In this document: piece after piece, positions 24,342 to 33,487 of the stretch
Layout: each line of letters opens with the position of its first letter
How positions within the stretch are numbered: the first letter of the stretch is position 1
Assembly: GCA_038230035.1 (NCBI GenBank)
Contig: JBBRNX010000015.1
Coordinates: forward strand, 1 to 64,000
Direction: 5' to 3'
Length of the DNA stretch: 64,000 nt
Source of the DNA: Gaiella sp038230035
Lineage (GTDB): Bacteria; Actinomycetota; Thermoleophilia; Gaiellales; Gaiellaceae
Program-made: the position numbers and the translations under genes
Notes under the pieces: generated by a model
Databases searched by the model: none
Seen by the model: only the letters and a program-made list of their open reading frames with translations
Told to the model about the DNA's origin: nothing

Positions 24342-25995
24342 CGGCGGCAAGCGCCTGCTTGCGGATCTCGGTCAGGGTCTGGCGCGGGGTGATTGCCTCC
24401 GGGTCGACGACGAGGTGGAGCAGCGCCGGCTGCCCTGAGGTGATCGCCCGGTCGAGCGCTGCCGGGAAGTCCCCGGTGCTGTCGACCCGTTCGCCGAACG
24501 CGCCGTACGCCTGCGCGAGCGCGGCGAAGTCCGGGTTGTGGAGGTCGGTCCCGCTGACGCGGCCCGGATACCGCTGCTCCTGGTGCATGCGGATCGTCCC
24601 GTACATGCCGTTGTCGACGACGAGGATCACGATCGGTGTCTCGTACTGGACCGCGGTCGCGAGCTCCTGGCTCGCCATCAGGAAGTCGCCGTCGCCCGCG
24701 ATCGCAATCACAGTCCGGTTGGGCTCGACGAGCTTGGCCGCGACGGCTGCGGGGACGCCGTAGCCCATGGCACCGCTCGTCGGCGCGAGCTGGCTGCGGA
24801 AGGAGTGGAACTCCCAGAAGCGGTGGGCCCAGACGGAGAAGTTGCCGGCGCCGTTGGTCATGATCGTGTCTGCGGGCAGCCGCTCGCGGAGGTGTGCCAT
24901 GACCTCTCCCATGTCGAGCTCGCCGGGCTGGGGGGTATGGCGCAGCGAGTCGACGTAGTCGGCACGCGCCTGCGTCGACTGGCCGTTCCAGCCTGTGGTA
25001 TCGAGCGGCGCAACGGCTGCCAGAGCGATGGCGAACGCCTCGAGGCCGCTGACAATCCCGAGGTCGGGCTCGTAAACCCGGCCGAGCTCCTCGACGCCGG
25101 AGTGGACGTGGATCAGGGTCTGGGTAGGACGTGGTGGCTCGACGAGGGTGTAGCCGAGCGTCGTGATCTCACCGAGCCGCGCGCCGACGACGAGGAGCAC
25201 GTCGGCGTCACGGACGCGCGCCGCCAGCCGCGGATCGAGACCGAGCGTCAGATGGCCCGCGTAAACGGGCGAGGCATTGTCGACGTAGTCCTGGCAGCGG
25301 AACGACGCTGCGACCGGCAGCTTGTTCGCCTCGCAGAACGCGGTCATGTCTGCGCTGGCTCGGGCGCTCCACGGTGCGCCACCGACGATGACGAGCGGCC
25401 GGCTCGCGGCCTGGAGCAGCTCGCGTGCGCGCGCGAGGTCGTCGGCCCCGGGACTGGCCTGAACCGGTGTGTAGCGCGTGGCGTCCTGCGCCTCCGTGCG
25501 CTCGACGAGCATGTCCTCTGGCAGCGCAAGAACGATAGGGCCAGGCCGTCCGGACGTGGCTACATGAAATGCCTGCGAGACGAGCTCCGGAATCCGCTCC
25601 ACCTCGTCGATCTGCGCGACCCACTTGGCCAGCGGCCCGAACATCTGCCGGTAGTCGATCTCCTGGAACGCCTCGCGGCCCATCATGCGGCGAGCGACCT
25701 GACCAACGAGAAGAATCATCGGCGTCGAGTCCTGAAAGGCCGTGTGGACGCCGCACGACGCGTGCGTCCCGCCTGGGCCACGCGTGACCATGCAGATCCC
25801 GGGGCTCCCGGTCAGCTTCCCGTAGGCGTCGGCCATGTTCGCGGCGCCGCCCTCGTGACGGCAGATCACGTAGCGGATCGGCGAGTCGTGCAGCGCGTCG
25901 AGAACGGCGAGGTAGCTCTCACCCGGCACGCCGAAGGCGAGGTCGACGCCGTGCAGCTCGAGCTGGTCGACGAGGACTTGGCCGCCGGTGCGCAT
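24334..25995 (-). CDS. Thiamine-diphosphate enzyme, acetolactate-synthase-like
   Basis: A 553-residue ThDP-dependent enzyme. The Pyr domain has the activating Glu48 in RHEGGAANMADAYG. The middle domain spans ~190-320. The PP domain carries GDGDFLMASQELATA...DNGMYGT, the ThDP/Mg motif. The overall similarity type is acetolactate synthase/benzoylformate decarboxylase. Biosynthetic IlvB is normally next to IlvH, which is absent, and the catabolic neighbours point to 2-oxo-acid decarboxylation or carboligation of an unknown substrate. The ATG shares one base with the TGA of the preceding cupin gene (TGATG). The product could feed an aldehyde to the ALDH encoded in the same operon. Confidence 0.88.
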   Translation of the reverse strand: MRTGGQVLVDQLELHGVDLAFGVPGESYLAVLDALHDSPIRYVICRHEGGAANMADAYGKLTGSPGICMVTRGPGGTHASCGVHTAFQDSTPMILLVGQVARRMMGREAFQEIDYRQMFGPLAKWVAQIDEVERIPELVSQAFHVATSGRPGPIVLALPEDMLVERTEAQDATRYTPVQASPGADDLARARELLQAASRPLVIVGGAPWSARASADMTAFCEANKLPVAASFRCQDYVDNASPVYAGHLTLGLDPRLAARVRDADVLLVVGARLGEITTLGYTLVEPPRPTQTLIHVHSGVEELGRVYEPDLGIVSGLEAFAIALAAVAPLDTTGWNGQSTQARADYVDSLRHTPQPGELDMGEVMAHLRERLPADTIMTNGAGNFSVWAHRFWEFHSFRSQLAPTSGAMGYGVPAAVAAKLVEPNRTVIAIAGDGDFLMASQELATAVQYETPIVILVVDNGMYGTIRMHQEQRYPGRVSGTDLHNPDFAALAQAYGAFGERVDSTGDFPAALDRAITSGQPALLHLVVDPEAITPRQTLTEIRKQALAAGD

Positions 25996-26531
25996 CACAG
26001 GGCGAGCCGCTGGTCGAAGAAGACGGTCGGTCGCTGCAGCTTCGGCTTGCCCTCGTCGGCAGGGTCGACGTAGCGGATCGACCGCCTGCCTTCCCATTCG
26101 ACGGGGAGGAGCAGGACGCGGACGAACGCCGTCTCCTCGGTCGGCGATGCGGCTGCATAGACGGGATCGGGGCCGGACTCGAACCACGACTCGCCGGTGG
26201 CGTAGCTAGCAGGGTCACCAGCCGTCAGGATCTCGATCGAGCCGTGGAGCAGGTATCGGATACCTGGGCCCGGATGCGTGTGCGCGTACGCGATGCCGGC
26301 GAGAGGAAAGTCGATCCGGTCGCACCGCGCGAGCCACTCCGTGGATGGGTCCAAGTCGACATCTGCGGAAAGTCGCGCGTCTTCGGCAGACCCGCCGATC
26401 TCCCACACGAGCGCGTGCCCGTCGATGCGTGCAGCTCCGAAGTGGGCCTCGTTGCCGGCGACGTCGTAGGCGACCCGGTTGCCCGGGGCTGTCTCGATTC
26501 CAGCGGGGTACTCGTGGAGGGAAAAGGTCAA
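25995..26531 (-). CDS. Cupin-domain protein
   Basis: 178 residues. The start appears to be a TTG at 26531 forming a TTGA overlap with the SDR stop; no better start is present near the N-terminus (LTFSLHEYPAGIETAPG). A cupin core is seen in AGIAYAHTHPGPGIRYLLHG with paired His and, later, GESWFESGPDPVYAAAS. Possible roles are an isomerase, dioxygenase or ligand-binding helper of the pathway. It is embedded in the seven-gene operon. Confidence 0.75.
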   Translation of the reverse strand: MTFSLHEYPAGIETAPGNRVAYDVAGNEAHFGAARIDGHALVWEIGGSAEDARLSADVDLDPSTEWLARCDRIDFPLAGIAYAHTHPGPGIRYLLHGSIEILTAGDPASYATGESWFESGPDPVYAAASPTEETAFVRVLLLPVEWEGRRSIRYVDPADEGKPKLQRPTVFFDQRLAL

Positions 26532-27277
26532 TGGAAGTACTGGCCGCCGTCGATCACGATAGTCTGCCCGGTGACGAAGCTGGAGTGCGGCCCGGCGAGG
26601 TAGACGACTGCGCCGACGACATCCTCCGGCTCCTGATCGCGCTGGATCGTCCGCGCGGCGACTGACACCCGCTGCAGCTTCTCGACCACCTCCGGATGCT
26701 GCTTCACGCCCTCGGACATCGTGAAGCCGGGCGCGACGCAGTTCACACGGATCTCGTCCTTCCCGAGCTCCTTGGCGAGCGCGCGCGTGAACGCGACGAT
26801 CGCGCCCTTGCTCGTCACGTAGTGGAGGAGGAACGGCACCCCGCGAAACGGCGTACCCGACGAGATGTTGACCATCGTCCCGCCACCCCGCGCCCTCATC
26901 ACCGGTGTCACGGCACGGCACGTTAGAAACATTGATGCAACGTTGACGTCCATCACCTGACGCCACTCCTCGAGCGGGATCTGGTCGAACGGCCGCATCG
27001 CGAGGGACGCGTAGAGGCCTGCGTTGTTGACGAGGATGTCGATCGAGCCGCACTGCTCGACGGTCTCGTCGACCATTCGCTGCACCGCGTCCTCGTCCGC
27101 GACGTCGACTTTCAACCCGAGGCCCCCTGGGAACGCGTTAGCTGCCTCTTCGGCGCCGCGCAGGTCGGCGATGGCGATGCGTGCGCCCTCCGCCGCCAGG
27201 CCCTCGGCGATCGCCCGGCCAATCCCCTGGGCGCCGCCCGTGACGATCGCGACCTTGCCGTCGAGCTGCCCCGTCAT
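26528..27277 (-). CDS. SDR-family oxidoreductase
   Basis: A 249-residue classical short-chain dehydrogenase. The nucleotide site is TGGAQGIG (13-20) with an acidic residue after strand 2 (IADLRG, favouring NAD), then NNAG, catalytic Ser in NISSG and YVTSK for the Tyr/Lys pair, and the C-terminal GQTIVIDGGQYFH. It probably oxidises a hydroxyl intermediate. Its ATG overlaps the NIPSNAP stop (ATGA) and its stop overlaps the cupin start. Confidence 0.9.
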   Translation of the reverse strand: MTGQLDGKVAIVTGGAQGIGRAIAEGLAAEGARIAIADLRGAEEAANAFPGGLGLKVDVADEDAVQRMVDETVEQCGSIDILVNNAGLYASLAMRPFDQIPLEEWRQVMDVNVASMFLTCRAVTPVMRARGGGTMVNISSGTPFRGVPFLLHYVTSKGAIVAFTRALAKELGKDEIRVNCVAPGFTMSEGVKQHPEVVEKLQRVSVAARTIQRDQEPEDVVGAVVYLAGPHSSFVTGQTIVIDGGQYFH

Positions 27278-27588
27278 TGCAGCGGCGAGAACGAGGTGGG
27301 GATCAGGATCCGATTCTCCTGCCTGCGGAGCAGCGGCTGGATCTTCGCCACGAACGCCTTCCAGTCGTCCCGTGCCTGCAACGCAGCGCGTCGCGACGCC
27401 CGCTCGTCGAAGCTGTCGTAGCGCCAGAGATGGGTGTACAGCGAGAGCTCGCCGATGTCCGTCGTAAAGGCGCCGACGAAGCCCCCTAGCACGTCCTGCT
27501 GGATCGCGATTCCCTCGGTCTCGTAGAGCCGCACGAGCTCGGCGAGCTTGCCGACCTGGACGTGGTAGTCGCGCTGCTCAAGGATCAC
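27274..27588 (-). CDS. NIPSNAP-family protein
   Basis: 104 residues from GTG 27588: VILEQRDYHVQVGKLAELVR, followed by LGGFVGAFTTDIGELSLYTH and WRYDSFDERASRRAALQA. This is the ferredoxin-like NIPSNAP domain pattern, related to antibiotic-biosynthesis-monooxygenase-like folds. The function in bacteria is unknown; such genes recur in catabolic operons. It has overlapping starts/stops with ALDH (GTGA) and SDR (ATGA). Confidence 0.82.
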   Translation of the reverse strand: MILEQRDYHVQVGKLAELVRLYETEGIAIQQDVLGGFVGAFTTDIGELSLYTHLWRYDSFDERASRRAALQARDDWKAFVAKIQPLLRRQENRILIPTSFSPLQ

Positions 27589-29054
27589 AGGTGCTTCGCC
27601 CCCATGCCGCCGATCGCCCAGTACTTCAGCTCGACCCATTCATCTATGCCGTAGGACGATCCCTCTCGGCCGATCCCGGACTCCTTCACCCCGCCAAACG
27701 GCGCGACCTCGGTCGAGATCAACCCGGTGTTGACGCCTAGGATGCCGTACTCGAGCGCCTCGCCGACTCGTGTGATCCGCCCGATGTCGCGCGAGAAGAA
27801 GTAGGCGGCCAGCCCGTACGGCGTGTCGTTTGCGACCGCGACCGCCTCGGCCTCCGACGAAAAGCGAGCGATCCCGGCTACAGGGCCGAACGTCTCCTCG
27901 CAGCTCATCGCCATAGTCGGCGTGACGCCGGTGAGGATCGAGGGCTGGAAGAACTGGCCCTGGAGGCGCTCACCGCCGACGACCAGCTCGGCCCCGCTCG
28001 AGAGCGCGTTCGCGACATGCCGTTCGACCTTCTCCACGGCAGGTGTGTCGATCAGCGGGCCGACACCGACTCCCGGGGTGAAGCCGTCACCGACGACGAG
28101 CTTCGCCACGGCTGCCGTGAAGCCGGCGAGGAAGTCGTCGTAGATCGCGTCCTGGACGAGCATCCGGTTCGCGGAGATACAGGTCTGGCCGGAGTTGCGG
28201 AACTTGCAGACGATCGCGCTGGCGATGGTCTCGTCGAGGTCGGCGTCGTCGAAGACGATGAACGGCGCGTTGCCGCCGAGCTCCAGCGACACCTTCTTCA
28301 CCTGGCCCGCGCACTGGCGCATCAGCAGCTTTCCGACCTCCGTGGAGCCGGTGAAGCCCAGCTTCCGTACGATCGGGTTCGACGTCAGCTCCCCGCCGAT
28401 CGTGGGCGCGTCCTCGGCGCTGCCGGTCACGATCGAGAACACTCCGGGAGGCAGTCCGGCTTCTTCGGCGAGCGCCGCGACAGCCAGAGCCGAAAGCGGG
28501 GTCTGCTCGGCCGGCTTCAGCACCATCGTGCAGCCCGCGGCGAGCGCGGGCGCCGACTTCCGCGTCACCATGGCCGAAGGAAAGTTCCACGGTGTGATCC
28601 CAGCGGTGACGCCGACTGCCTCTTTCGTCACCATGATCCGACGATCCGGCCACGGCGTCGGAATGGTCGAGCCGTCGAGCCGCTTCGCCTCCTCGCCGAA
28701 CCACTCGTAGAACGACGCGGCGTACGCGACCTCGGCGTGGGCCTCGGCCAGCGGCTTGCCCTGCTCGGTGACGAGCAGCGCTGCGAGATCGTCGGCGCGC
28801 TCCGTCATCAGGTCGGCGAGCCGCCGCAGCACGCGGGCGCGCTCCTTCGCCGGCGCGTTCTTCCAGGCAGGAAGCGCGCGCTGCGCTGCCTCGATCGCGC
28901 GGCGCGTCTCGGCGGCGCCCAGCCGCGGCAGCTCGGCGATGGTCTCGCCGGTCGCCGGGTTGTCGACCGGGAACGTCGCACCGGAGTCCGCATCTACCCA
29001 GGCTCCGCCGAGGTAGGCCTGGCGGCGAACCAGGTCATTTTCGACGACGGCCAT
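27585..29054 (-). CDS. Aldehyde dehydrogenase, succinate-semialdehyde-dehydrogenase-like
   Basis: 489 residues from ATG 29054. It has the NAD(P) loop FTGSTEVGK, general-base Glu258 in LELGGNAP and nucleophile Cys292 in SGQTCISANR. The sequence style (ITPWNFPSAMVTRKSAPALA, VLKPAEQTPLSALA) is that of GabD/SSADH. It oxidises an aldehyde to an acid with NAD(P). It is the first gene of the leftward seven-gene operon; the 91-bp gap before it separates it from the divergent cupin and acyl-CoA-synthetase pair. Substrate uncertain. Confidence 0.92.
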   Translation of the reverse strand: MAVVENDLVRRQAYLGGAWVDADSGATFPVDNPATGETIAELPRLGAAETRRAIEAAQRALPAWKNAPAKERARVLRRLADLMTERADDLAALLVTEQGKPLAEAHAEVAYAASFYEWFGEEAKRLDGSTIPTPWPDRRIMVTKEAVGVTAGITPWNFPSAMVTRKSAPALAAGCTMVLKPAEQTPLSALAVAALAEEAGLPPGVFSIVTGSAEDAPTIGGELTSNPIVRKLGFTGSTEVGKLLMRQCAGQVKKVSLELGGNAPFIVFDDADLDETIASAIVCKFRNSGQTCISANRMLVQDAIYDDFLAGFTAAVAKLVVGDGFTPGVGVGPLIDTPAVEKVERHVANALSSGAELVVGGERLQGQFFQPSILTGVTPTMAMSCEETFGPVAGIARFSSEAEAVAVANDTPYGLAAYFFSRDIGRITRVGEALEYGILGVNTGLISTEVAPFGGVKESGIGREGSSYGIDEWVELKYWAIGGMGAKHL

Positions 29055-29108
29055 CGCACGCACGATAACGACTGGACTATTCTCGGGCGGCGCGCAAATG
29101 CGGCGGCG

Positions 29109-29126
29109 TTGACCTAACCACGTCAA
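29109..29126. promoter_or_regulatory. Inverted repeat TTGAC-N8-GTCAA in divergent promoter
   Basis: A perfect 5-bp inverted repeat with an 8-bp spacer in the 91-bp gap between the leftward ALDH operon (start 29054) and the rightward cupin (GTG 29146). It could be a regulator site serving both promoters. Short and unproven. Confidence 0.35.
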
Positions 29127-29145
29127 ATCGGGAAGGATCAAGTGT

Positions 29146-29496
29146 GTGGCCGATGCGCAGTTCATCAACTTCGAGGGTCTCCGCTCCTTCGTGCTCGCCG
29201 CCGGTGTCTCCGGCCGACCACTCTTCGGTGAGGGTGCGATGCTGAACCTGATCGAGTTCGAGCCTGGCTCGACGGTGCCGCTACACAGCCACCCGCACGA
29301 GCAGCTCGGGATCGTGTTGCGGGGAATGCAGGCGCTCGTCGTCGATGGCGCGGCCCGCGAGCTCGAGCCGTTCGAGGGCTATGTCCTCCCCGGCGGCGTC
29401 GAGCATTCGGCGTACTGCGGGTCCGAGGGGGCGCTTGTCCTGGACATCTTCTGCCCGGTGCGCGAGGACTATCGAGCCCGGTCCCACGAGGCATGA
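29146..29496 (+). CDS. Small cupin-domain protein
   Basis: 116 residues from GTG 29146, preceded by GGAAGGA. Motif 1 is GSTVPLHSHPHEQLGIVLRG and motif 2 is LEPFEGYVLPGGVEHSAYCG: three His and one Glu, a complete cupin metal site. It overlaps the following acyl-CoA-synthetase-like gene by ATGA. A role as a sensor or isomerase of the pathway is possible. Confidence 0.82.
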   Translation: MADAQFINFEGLRSFVLAAGVSGRPLFGEGAMLNLIEFEPGSTVPLHSHPHEQLGIVLRGMQALVVDGAARELEPFEGYVLPGGVEHSAYCGSEGALVLDIFCPVREDYRARSHEA

Positions 29497-31610
29497 ACCC
29501 CGCAATCGTCGACGGCGAGTGGGTCGTGCCGGAGCTCTTCAACTTCGGCCGCGACGTCGTCGAGCAGCTCGCCCTCGAGAACCGCGAGCGGCCAGCAATG
29601 ACCTTTGTCGACTCCATCGGGGCCATCAGACGCCTGACGTTCCACGACATCGCACTTGGTGCCGCCCGCTGGTCGGGGCTGCTCCAGGATGAGTGGCTCC
29701 AGCGTGGCGACCGCCTGCTCGTGCTCGCCGGCAAGACGCCGGAATGGCACATGATCCTCCTCGGTGCGCTCCGTCTTGGCGTCATCACCGTTCCCTGCTC
29801 GGAGATGCTCCGTGCGCAGGACCTCGCGTTTCGCGTCCGGCACGCCGGTGTCGCCTTGATCGTCGCGGATCGGAGCGGCGAGGCGGAGCTGCGGCAGATG
29901 GCCGAGTTGCTCGACGACCCGCCGCGCGTGCTCTACCTCGACGACGCGGCGCCGATCGTCGCGGGGCGGCGGCCGCCTGCGTGCGCCGAAACCTGGTCTC
30001 ACGAGCCGGCGTTCATCCTCTACACCTCCGGCACCACCAAAGAGCCGAAGGGCGTCACGCACACCCATGGCTACACGTTCGCGAAGCGGATGCAGGCCGA
30101 GTACTGGCTCGACGCGCGGCCCGGCGACCTTGTCTGGTGCACGGCTGGCACGGGTTGGGCCAAATCGATCTGGAACGTGCTGCTCGGGCCGTGGAGCTGT
30201 GGCGCCGAGGTCCTCCTGCACGACGGCGGGTTCGACCCCGTCGAGCGTTTCGAGCTCCTCGAGCGTCTGGGAGTGAACGTGCTCTGCCAGGCGCCCACGG
30301 AGTACCGGCTCATGGCCAAGCTCGATGACATCGAGCGATTCGACCTGCGTCGCCTGCGGCACGCGGTGTCCGCGGGAGAGCCTTTGAACGCGGAGGTCAT
30401 CCAGCGGTTCCGTGACGCGTTCGATCTCACGATTCACGACGGTTACGGACAGACCGAAAACACCCTTCTCGTTGCGAACAGGCCCGGTGCGGCGATCCGC
30501 CCCGGCTCGATGGGGCTGCCGACGCCCGGCCACGACGTCGACGTGATCGACGAGCAAGGCCACCCGGTGCCGCCTGGAGTCGAGGGCGATGTCGCGCTTC
30601 GCGGCAGAACGCCGACACTGTTCGCCGGTTACTGGGCTGCGCCGGAGGAAACCGATGCGGCGTACCGGGGTGACTGGTACCTGACGGGCGACCGGGCGAC
30701 TCTCGACCGCGACGGCTACTTCTGGTTCACAGGTCGTGCGGATGACGTCATCCTCTCGGCTGCATACCGCATCGGGCCGTTCGAGGTGGAGAGCGCTCTG
30801 CTGGAGCATCCCGCGGTCGCCGAGAGCGCCGTCGTCGGCAAACCCGACGCCGAACGGGGCCAGATCGTCAAGGCCTTCGTCGTTCTTCGGCCAGATGCGG
30901 TGGCCTCTGAAAAGCTGGCACCGGACGAGCTCGCGCTCGAACTCCAGGATCATTGCAAGCGCGTCACTGCGCCCTACAAGTACCCGCGGGAGATCGAGTT
31001 CGTCTCGGAGTTGCCAAAGACGCGGAGTGGGAAGATTCGCCGGCTGGAGCTCCGACAGCTCGAGGAGGCCCGACGGCTCGAAGGGGAACGAGCGTCCGCC
31101 TCGGCCGTTGCTTCCGCGGGGTTGCTTCCTCCACTTCCGGGGGCCGAACCGAAGCCGCCGCCTGCGCGCGAGTCAGCCGACGACGTGGAGCACGCGATCG
31201 AGTCGCCTGCCGCTGACGTCATGCTGCCGAGGCTCGAGCCGGATGGAGGGCCGGCGCTCGATGCAGCTCCGCTCGAGTGGACGCCCGAATGGACGCCCGA
31301 GCCGTGGCCGGAGCCCGTCTCGACGGCGCCGACCGCACACGCCAAACCCGAGCCCGAGCCCGTGCAGTTGGCGGAACCCGAGCCAGCGCCGGAGCCCGAA
31401 CCCGAACCCGAACTGGAACCCGCGTCGGAACACGCGCGAGCGGAACCGGCGCCACTGGAGCCCGAGCGGGAGCCGGCCGCCGAGTCGTCCCTTCTCTCGC
31501 GGCTTCGAGCCTACGAACGTCGGCCCGGCGAGGCCGATCCGACCGACCCGCCCTTTGCACATAGGTTCGAGCGCCCGGCTGAGACCGAAAGCGAGGACAA
31601 CGACAGCTAG
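29493..31610 (+). CDS. AMP-forming acyl-CoA synthetase with a long Pro/Glu-rich tail
   Basis: A 705-residue protein. Residues 1 to ~545 are an adenylate-forming enzyme of the acetyl/benzoate-CoA ligase type: YTSGTTKEPKG P-loop, WCTAGTGWAKS, DGYGQTE, the hinge region YLTGDRA and the A10 lysine in PKTRSGKIRR. It activates a carboxylic acid with ATP and CoA. Residues ~546-705 are an unusual acidic, Pro-Glu-rich extension with EPEPEPELEP-type runs and WTPEWTPEPWPEP, absent from normal ligases and probably disordered. The stop TAG overlaps the convergent ADH stop (CTAG). The low-complexity tail is encoded by GC-rich repeats, so repeat expansion is likely. Confidence 0.88.
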   Translation: MNPAIVDGEWVVPELFNFGRDVVEQLALENRERPAMTFVDSIGAIRRLTFHDIALGAARWSGLLQDEWLQRGDRLLVLAGKTPEWHMILLGALRLGVITVPCSEMLRAQDLAFRVRHAGVALIVADRSGEAELRQMAELLDDPPRVLYLDDAAPIVAGRRPPACAETWSHEPAFILYTSGTTKEPKGVTHTHGYTFAKRMQAEYWLDARPGDLVWCTAGTGWAKSIWNVLLGPWSCGAEVLLHDGGFDPVERFELLERLGVNVLCQAPTEYRLMAKLDDIERFDLRRLRHAVSAGEPLNAEVIQRFRDAFDLTIHDGYGQTENTLLVANRPGAAIRPGSMGLPTPGHDVDVIDEQGHPVPPGVEGDVALRGRTPTLFAGYWAAPEETDAAYRGDWYLTGDRATLDRDGYFWFTGRADDVILSAAYRIGPFEVESALLEHPAVAESAVVGKPDAERGQIVKAFVVLRPDAVASEKLAPDELALELQDHCKRVTAPYKYPREIEFVSELPKTRSGKIRRLELRQLEEARRLEGERASASAVASAGLLPPLPGAEPKPPPARESADDVEHAIESPAADVMLPRLEPDGGPALDAAPLEWTPEWTPEPWPEPVSTAPTAHAKPEPEPVQLAEPEPAPEPEPEPELEPASEHARAEPAPLEPEREPAAESSLLSRLRAYERRPGEADPTDPPFAHRFERPAETESEDNDS

Positions 31611-32701
31611 GGCGTGACGAGGACGCGGCCGGGGATACCGGCGAGACTTGCCTGAACCGCGTCGTCGGCATCGTCGAGCGAGTAGAGGGGGCCGACGAGG
31701 GAGGCGAGATCGAGCCGCCCGGCGGCGACGTGCTCGAGCAGGATCGGGAGCGCGACGGAGGGATCCTCGGAGCCGTACATCGTTCCGGTGAGCCACTTCT
31801 CACGGCGGAGGAACTCTGCCGGATCGAGGTCGAGCCGCAGCCCGGTCGCGGGTAAGCCGACCAGCACGGTGGTGCCTCCGCTCCGTGTGAACCGGAGCGC
31901 GCTTGCGCTCGTCGCCGGGTTGCCGACTGCGTCGAACGCGTAGTCGGCGCCGCCGGGCAGCAGGTCGGCGAGGCACGCCTCGAGTTCGTCGGGATGGACG
32001 CTGTGTGTCGCGCCGAGCAGGAGGGACTGATCGCGACGACCCTCGAACGGATCGACGGAGACGATCGTGCCCGCCCGGGCGATCTTCGCGCCTTGGACGA
32101 CGAACTGCCCGACGCCGCCCGCGCCGAGCACGAGGACCGAGCACCCAGGTGTTGCGCGGGCGGCGAACAACACCGCGCCGACACCGGTCAGAGCTGCACA
32201 CCCGAGAAGCGCAGCCTCATGCAGTGACACCGCCCCGTGCGTCGGGAGCGCGACCTTCGCGTCGACGACGACCCGTTCGGCGAGCGCGCCGGTCGCGGTG
32301 CCGCGGTAGACGGTCCCGCCGTCGACCGAGAGCCCCGTCGTCCCGTCTATGAGCGTCCCGGCGCCGATCGCGCGATGGAGCGGGACGCACGCAGCCGGAC
32401 GGCCGCGTCTGCAGTCGGCGCACACGCCGCACGACGGCGCCCACGAGAGCACGACCTCGTCGCCCGCGGCGAGCCCGGTGACCGCCTCGCCGGCCCACTC
32501 GACGACGCCGGCGCCCTCGTGGCCGACCACCATCGGCGTAGGTCGCTGCCATTCGCCCTTCAGCTGGTGGAGATCGGTCCCGCAGATCCCGACTGCAGCC
32601 ATCTTCACGACCACTTCGTGCGCGGCGGGATCCCGGACGTCGAGCTCGACGATCTCGAGCGGCTGTCCGACCTTGCGGAAGAGGGCGGCGCGGGTCTTCA
32701 T
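31607..32701 (-). CDS. Zinc-dependent alcohol dehydrogenase (MDR family)
   Basis: A 364-residue MDR protein. The catalytic zinc site is visible in VGICGTDLHQ and VGHEGAGVVE. The structural zinc loop is reduced to CGVCADCRRGRPAAC with four Cys present. The Rossmann motif is VLGAGGVGQ. It oxidises an alcohol, or reduces an aldehyde, with NAD(P). It is followed (downstream) by the acyl-CoA-synthetase stop with shared CTAG bases and preceded by a GST gene 18 bp upstream in the same direction, suggesting a two-gene unit. Confidence 0.9.
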   Translation of the reverse strand: MKTRAALFRKVGQPLEIVELDVRDPAAHEVVVKMAAVGICGTDLHQLKGEWQRPTPMVVGHEGAGVVEWAGEAVTGLAAGDEVVLSWAPSCGVCADCRRGRPAACVPLHRAIGAGTLIDGTTGLSVDGGTVYRGTATGALAERVVVDAKVALPTHGAVSLHEAALLGCAALTGVGAVLFAARATPGCSVLVLGAGGVGQFVVQGAKIARAGTIVSVDPFEGRRDQSLLLGATHSVHPDELEACLADLLPGGADYAFDAVGNPATSASALRFTRSGGTTVLVGLPATGLRLDLDPAEFLRREKWLTGTMYGSEDPSVALPILLEHVAAGRLDLASLVGPLYSLDDADDAVQASLAGIPGRVLVTP

Positions 32702-32719
32702 CCGCCGGAGCTTTGCAGA

Positions 32720-33364
32720 TCAGTCGTAGATCGAGCGGCTGCGGCCAGGTTGGGCGTTCTCCGGATAGATCAGGCGGTCGTCGATGAACCCCGGCAAGGT
32801 GCGCACGCGCTCGAGCCAGGCGGCGACAGCCGGGAACGCCCAAAGCTCGAAGCCGGCTTGGTCGGCCACGTTCGTGTAGGCGAACACCGAGATGTCGGCA
32901 ATCGAGCAGCGTTCGCCGACGAGGAACGACCGGTCGGCAAGGTGGTCGCCGAGCACCCGCAATGCGTCAAGGCCGGTCTCGAAGCGCGCCGCGTCCAACG
33001 CAGGATCGAGGGCAGCGCGGCCGGTGAGTCTGCGGAATCGCGTGCCACCGAGACACGGCATCACCCGTTCCTGCTCGAACGAGAGCCACTGGACGATGCG
33101 TCCGCGCTCCAGTCGATCCTCGGGCAGGTAGTCGGTCCCCTCCGCCAGGTACCAGAGGATCGCGTTCGACTGGGTGATCGTCTCGCCCGAGTCGAGCTGC
33201 AGCACCGGGGTCTCGCGCACGGGGTTGAGACGCGCGAACTCGGCCGTCAGCGTGTCGCCCGCGAAGATGTCGATCGGCATGCGCTCGTACTCCAGCCCGA
33301 GGAGCGCGAACAGGAGTCGCGCCTTGTAGCAGTTACCGGACGCCGCGTAGTCGTACAGCCGCAT
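32720..33364 (-). CDS. Glutathione-S-transferase-fold protein
   Basis: 214 residues. It has a thioredoxin-like N-terminal domain (MRLYDYAASGNCYKARLLFA, NPVRETPVLQLDSGETITQS with the cis-Pro and the glutathione-type ES/TQS motif) and an all-helical C-terminal domain (CSIADISVFAYTNVADQAGF). Actinobacteria generally lack glutathione, so the real thiol partner or a non-thiol role (isomerase or dehalogenase type) is open. It is encoded just upstream of the ADH on the same strand. Confidence 0.85.
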   Translation of the reverse strand: MRLYDYAASGNCYKARLLFALLGLEYERMPIDIFAGDTLTAEFARLNPVRETPVLQLDSGETITQSNAILWYLAEGTDYLPEDRLERGRIVQWLSFEQERVMPCLGGTRFRRLTGRAALDPALDAARFETGLDALRVLGDHLADRSFLVGERCSIADISVFAYTNVADQAGFELWAFPAVAAWLERVRTLPGFIDDRLIYPENAQPGRSRSIYD

Positions 33365-33487
33365 GATTGCTCCTCCGAGGTTGACGATGAGAGAACGCCT
33401 CTATGGCGCCGGTTGTGAGATGGATCCGCCGCCGGTCGTGCGGTCAACCGGCGTTTGGTGCGACGATCCCGACCGTTCGCCTGGCAC

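Noticed and set aside
24334..25995. Annotating the ThDP enzyme as IlvB
   Set aside because: No small regulatory subunit or ilvC is nearby and all neighbours are catabolic. The family level is as far as the sequence supports.
31320..31480. CRISPR or tandem repeat array in the EP-rich coding tail
   Set aside because: Repeats are short, irregular and in frame. They encode low-complexity protein without spacers.
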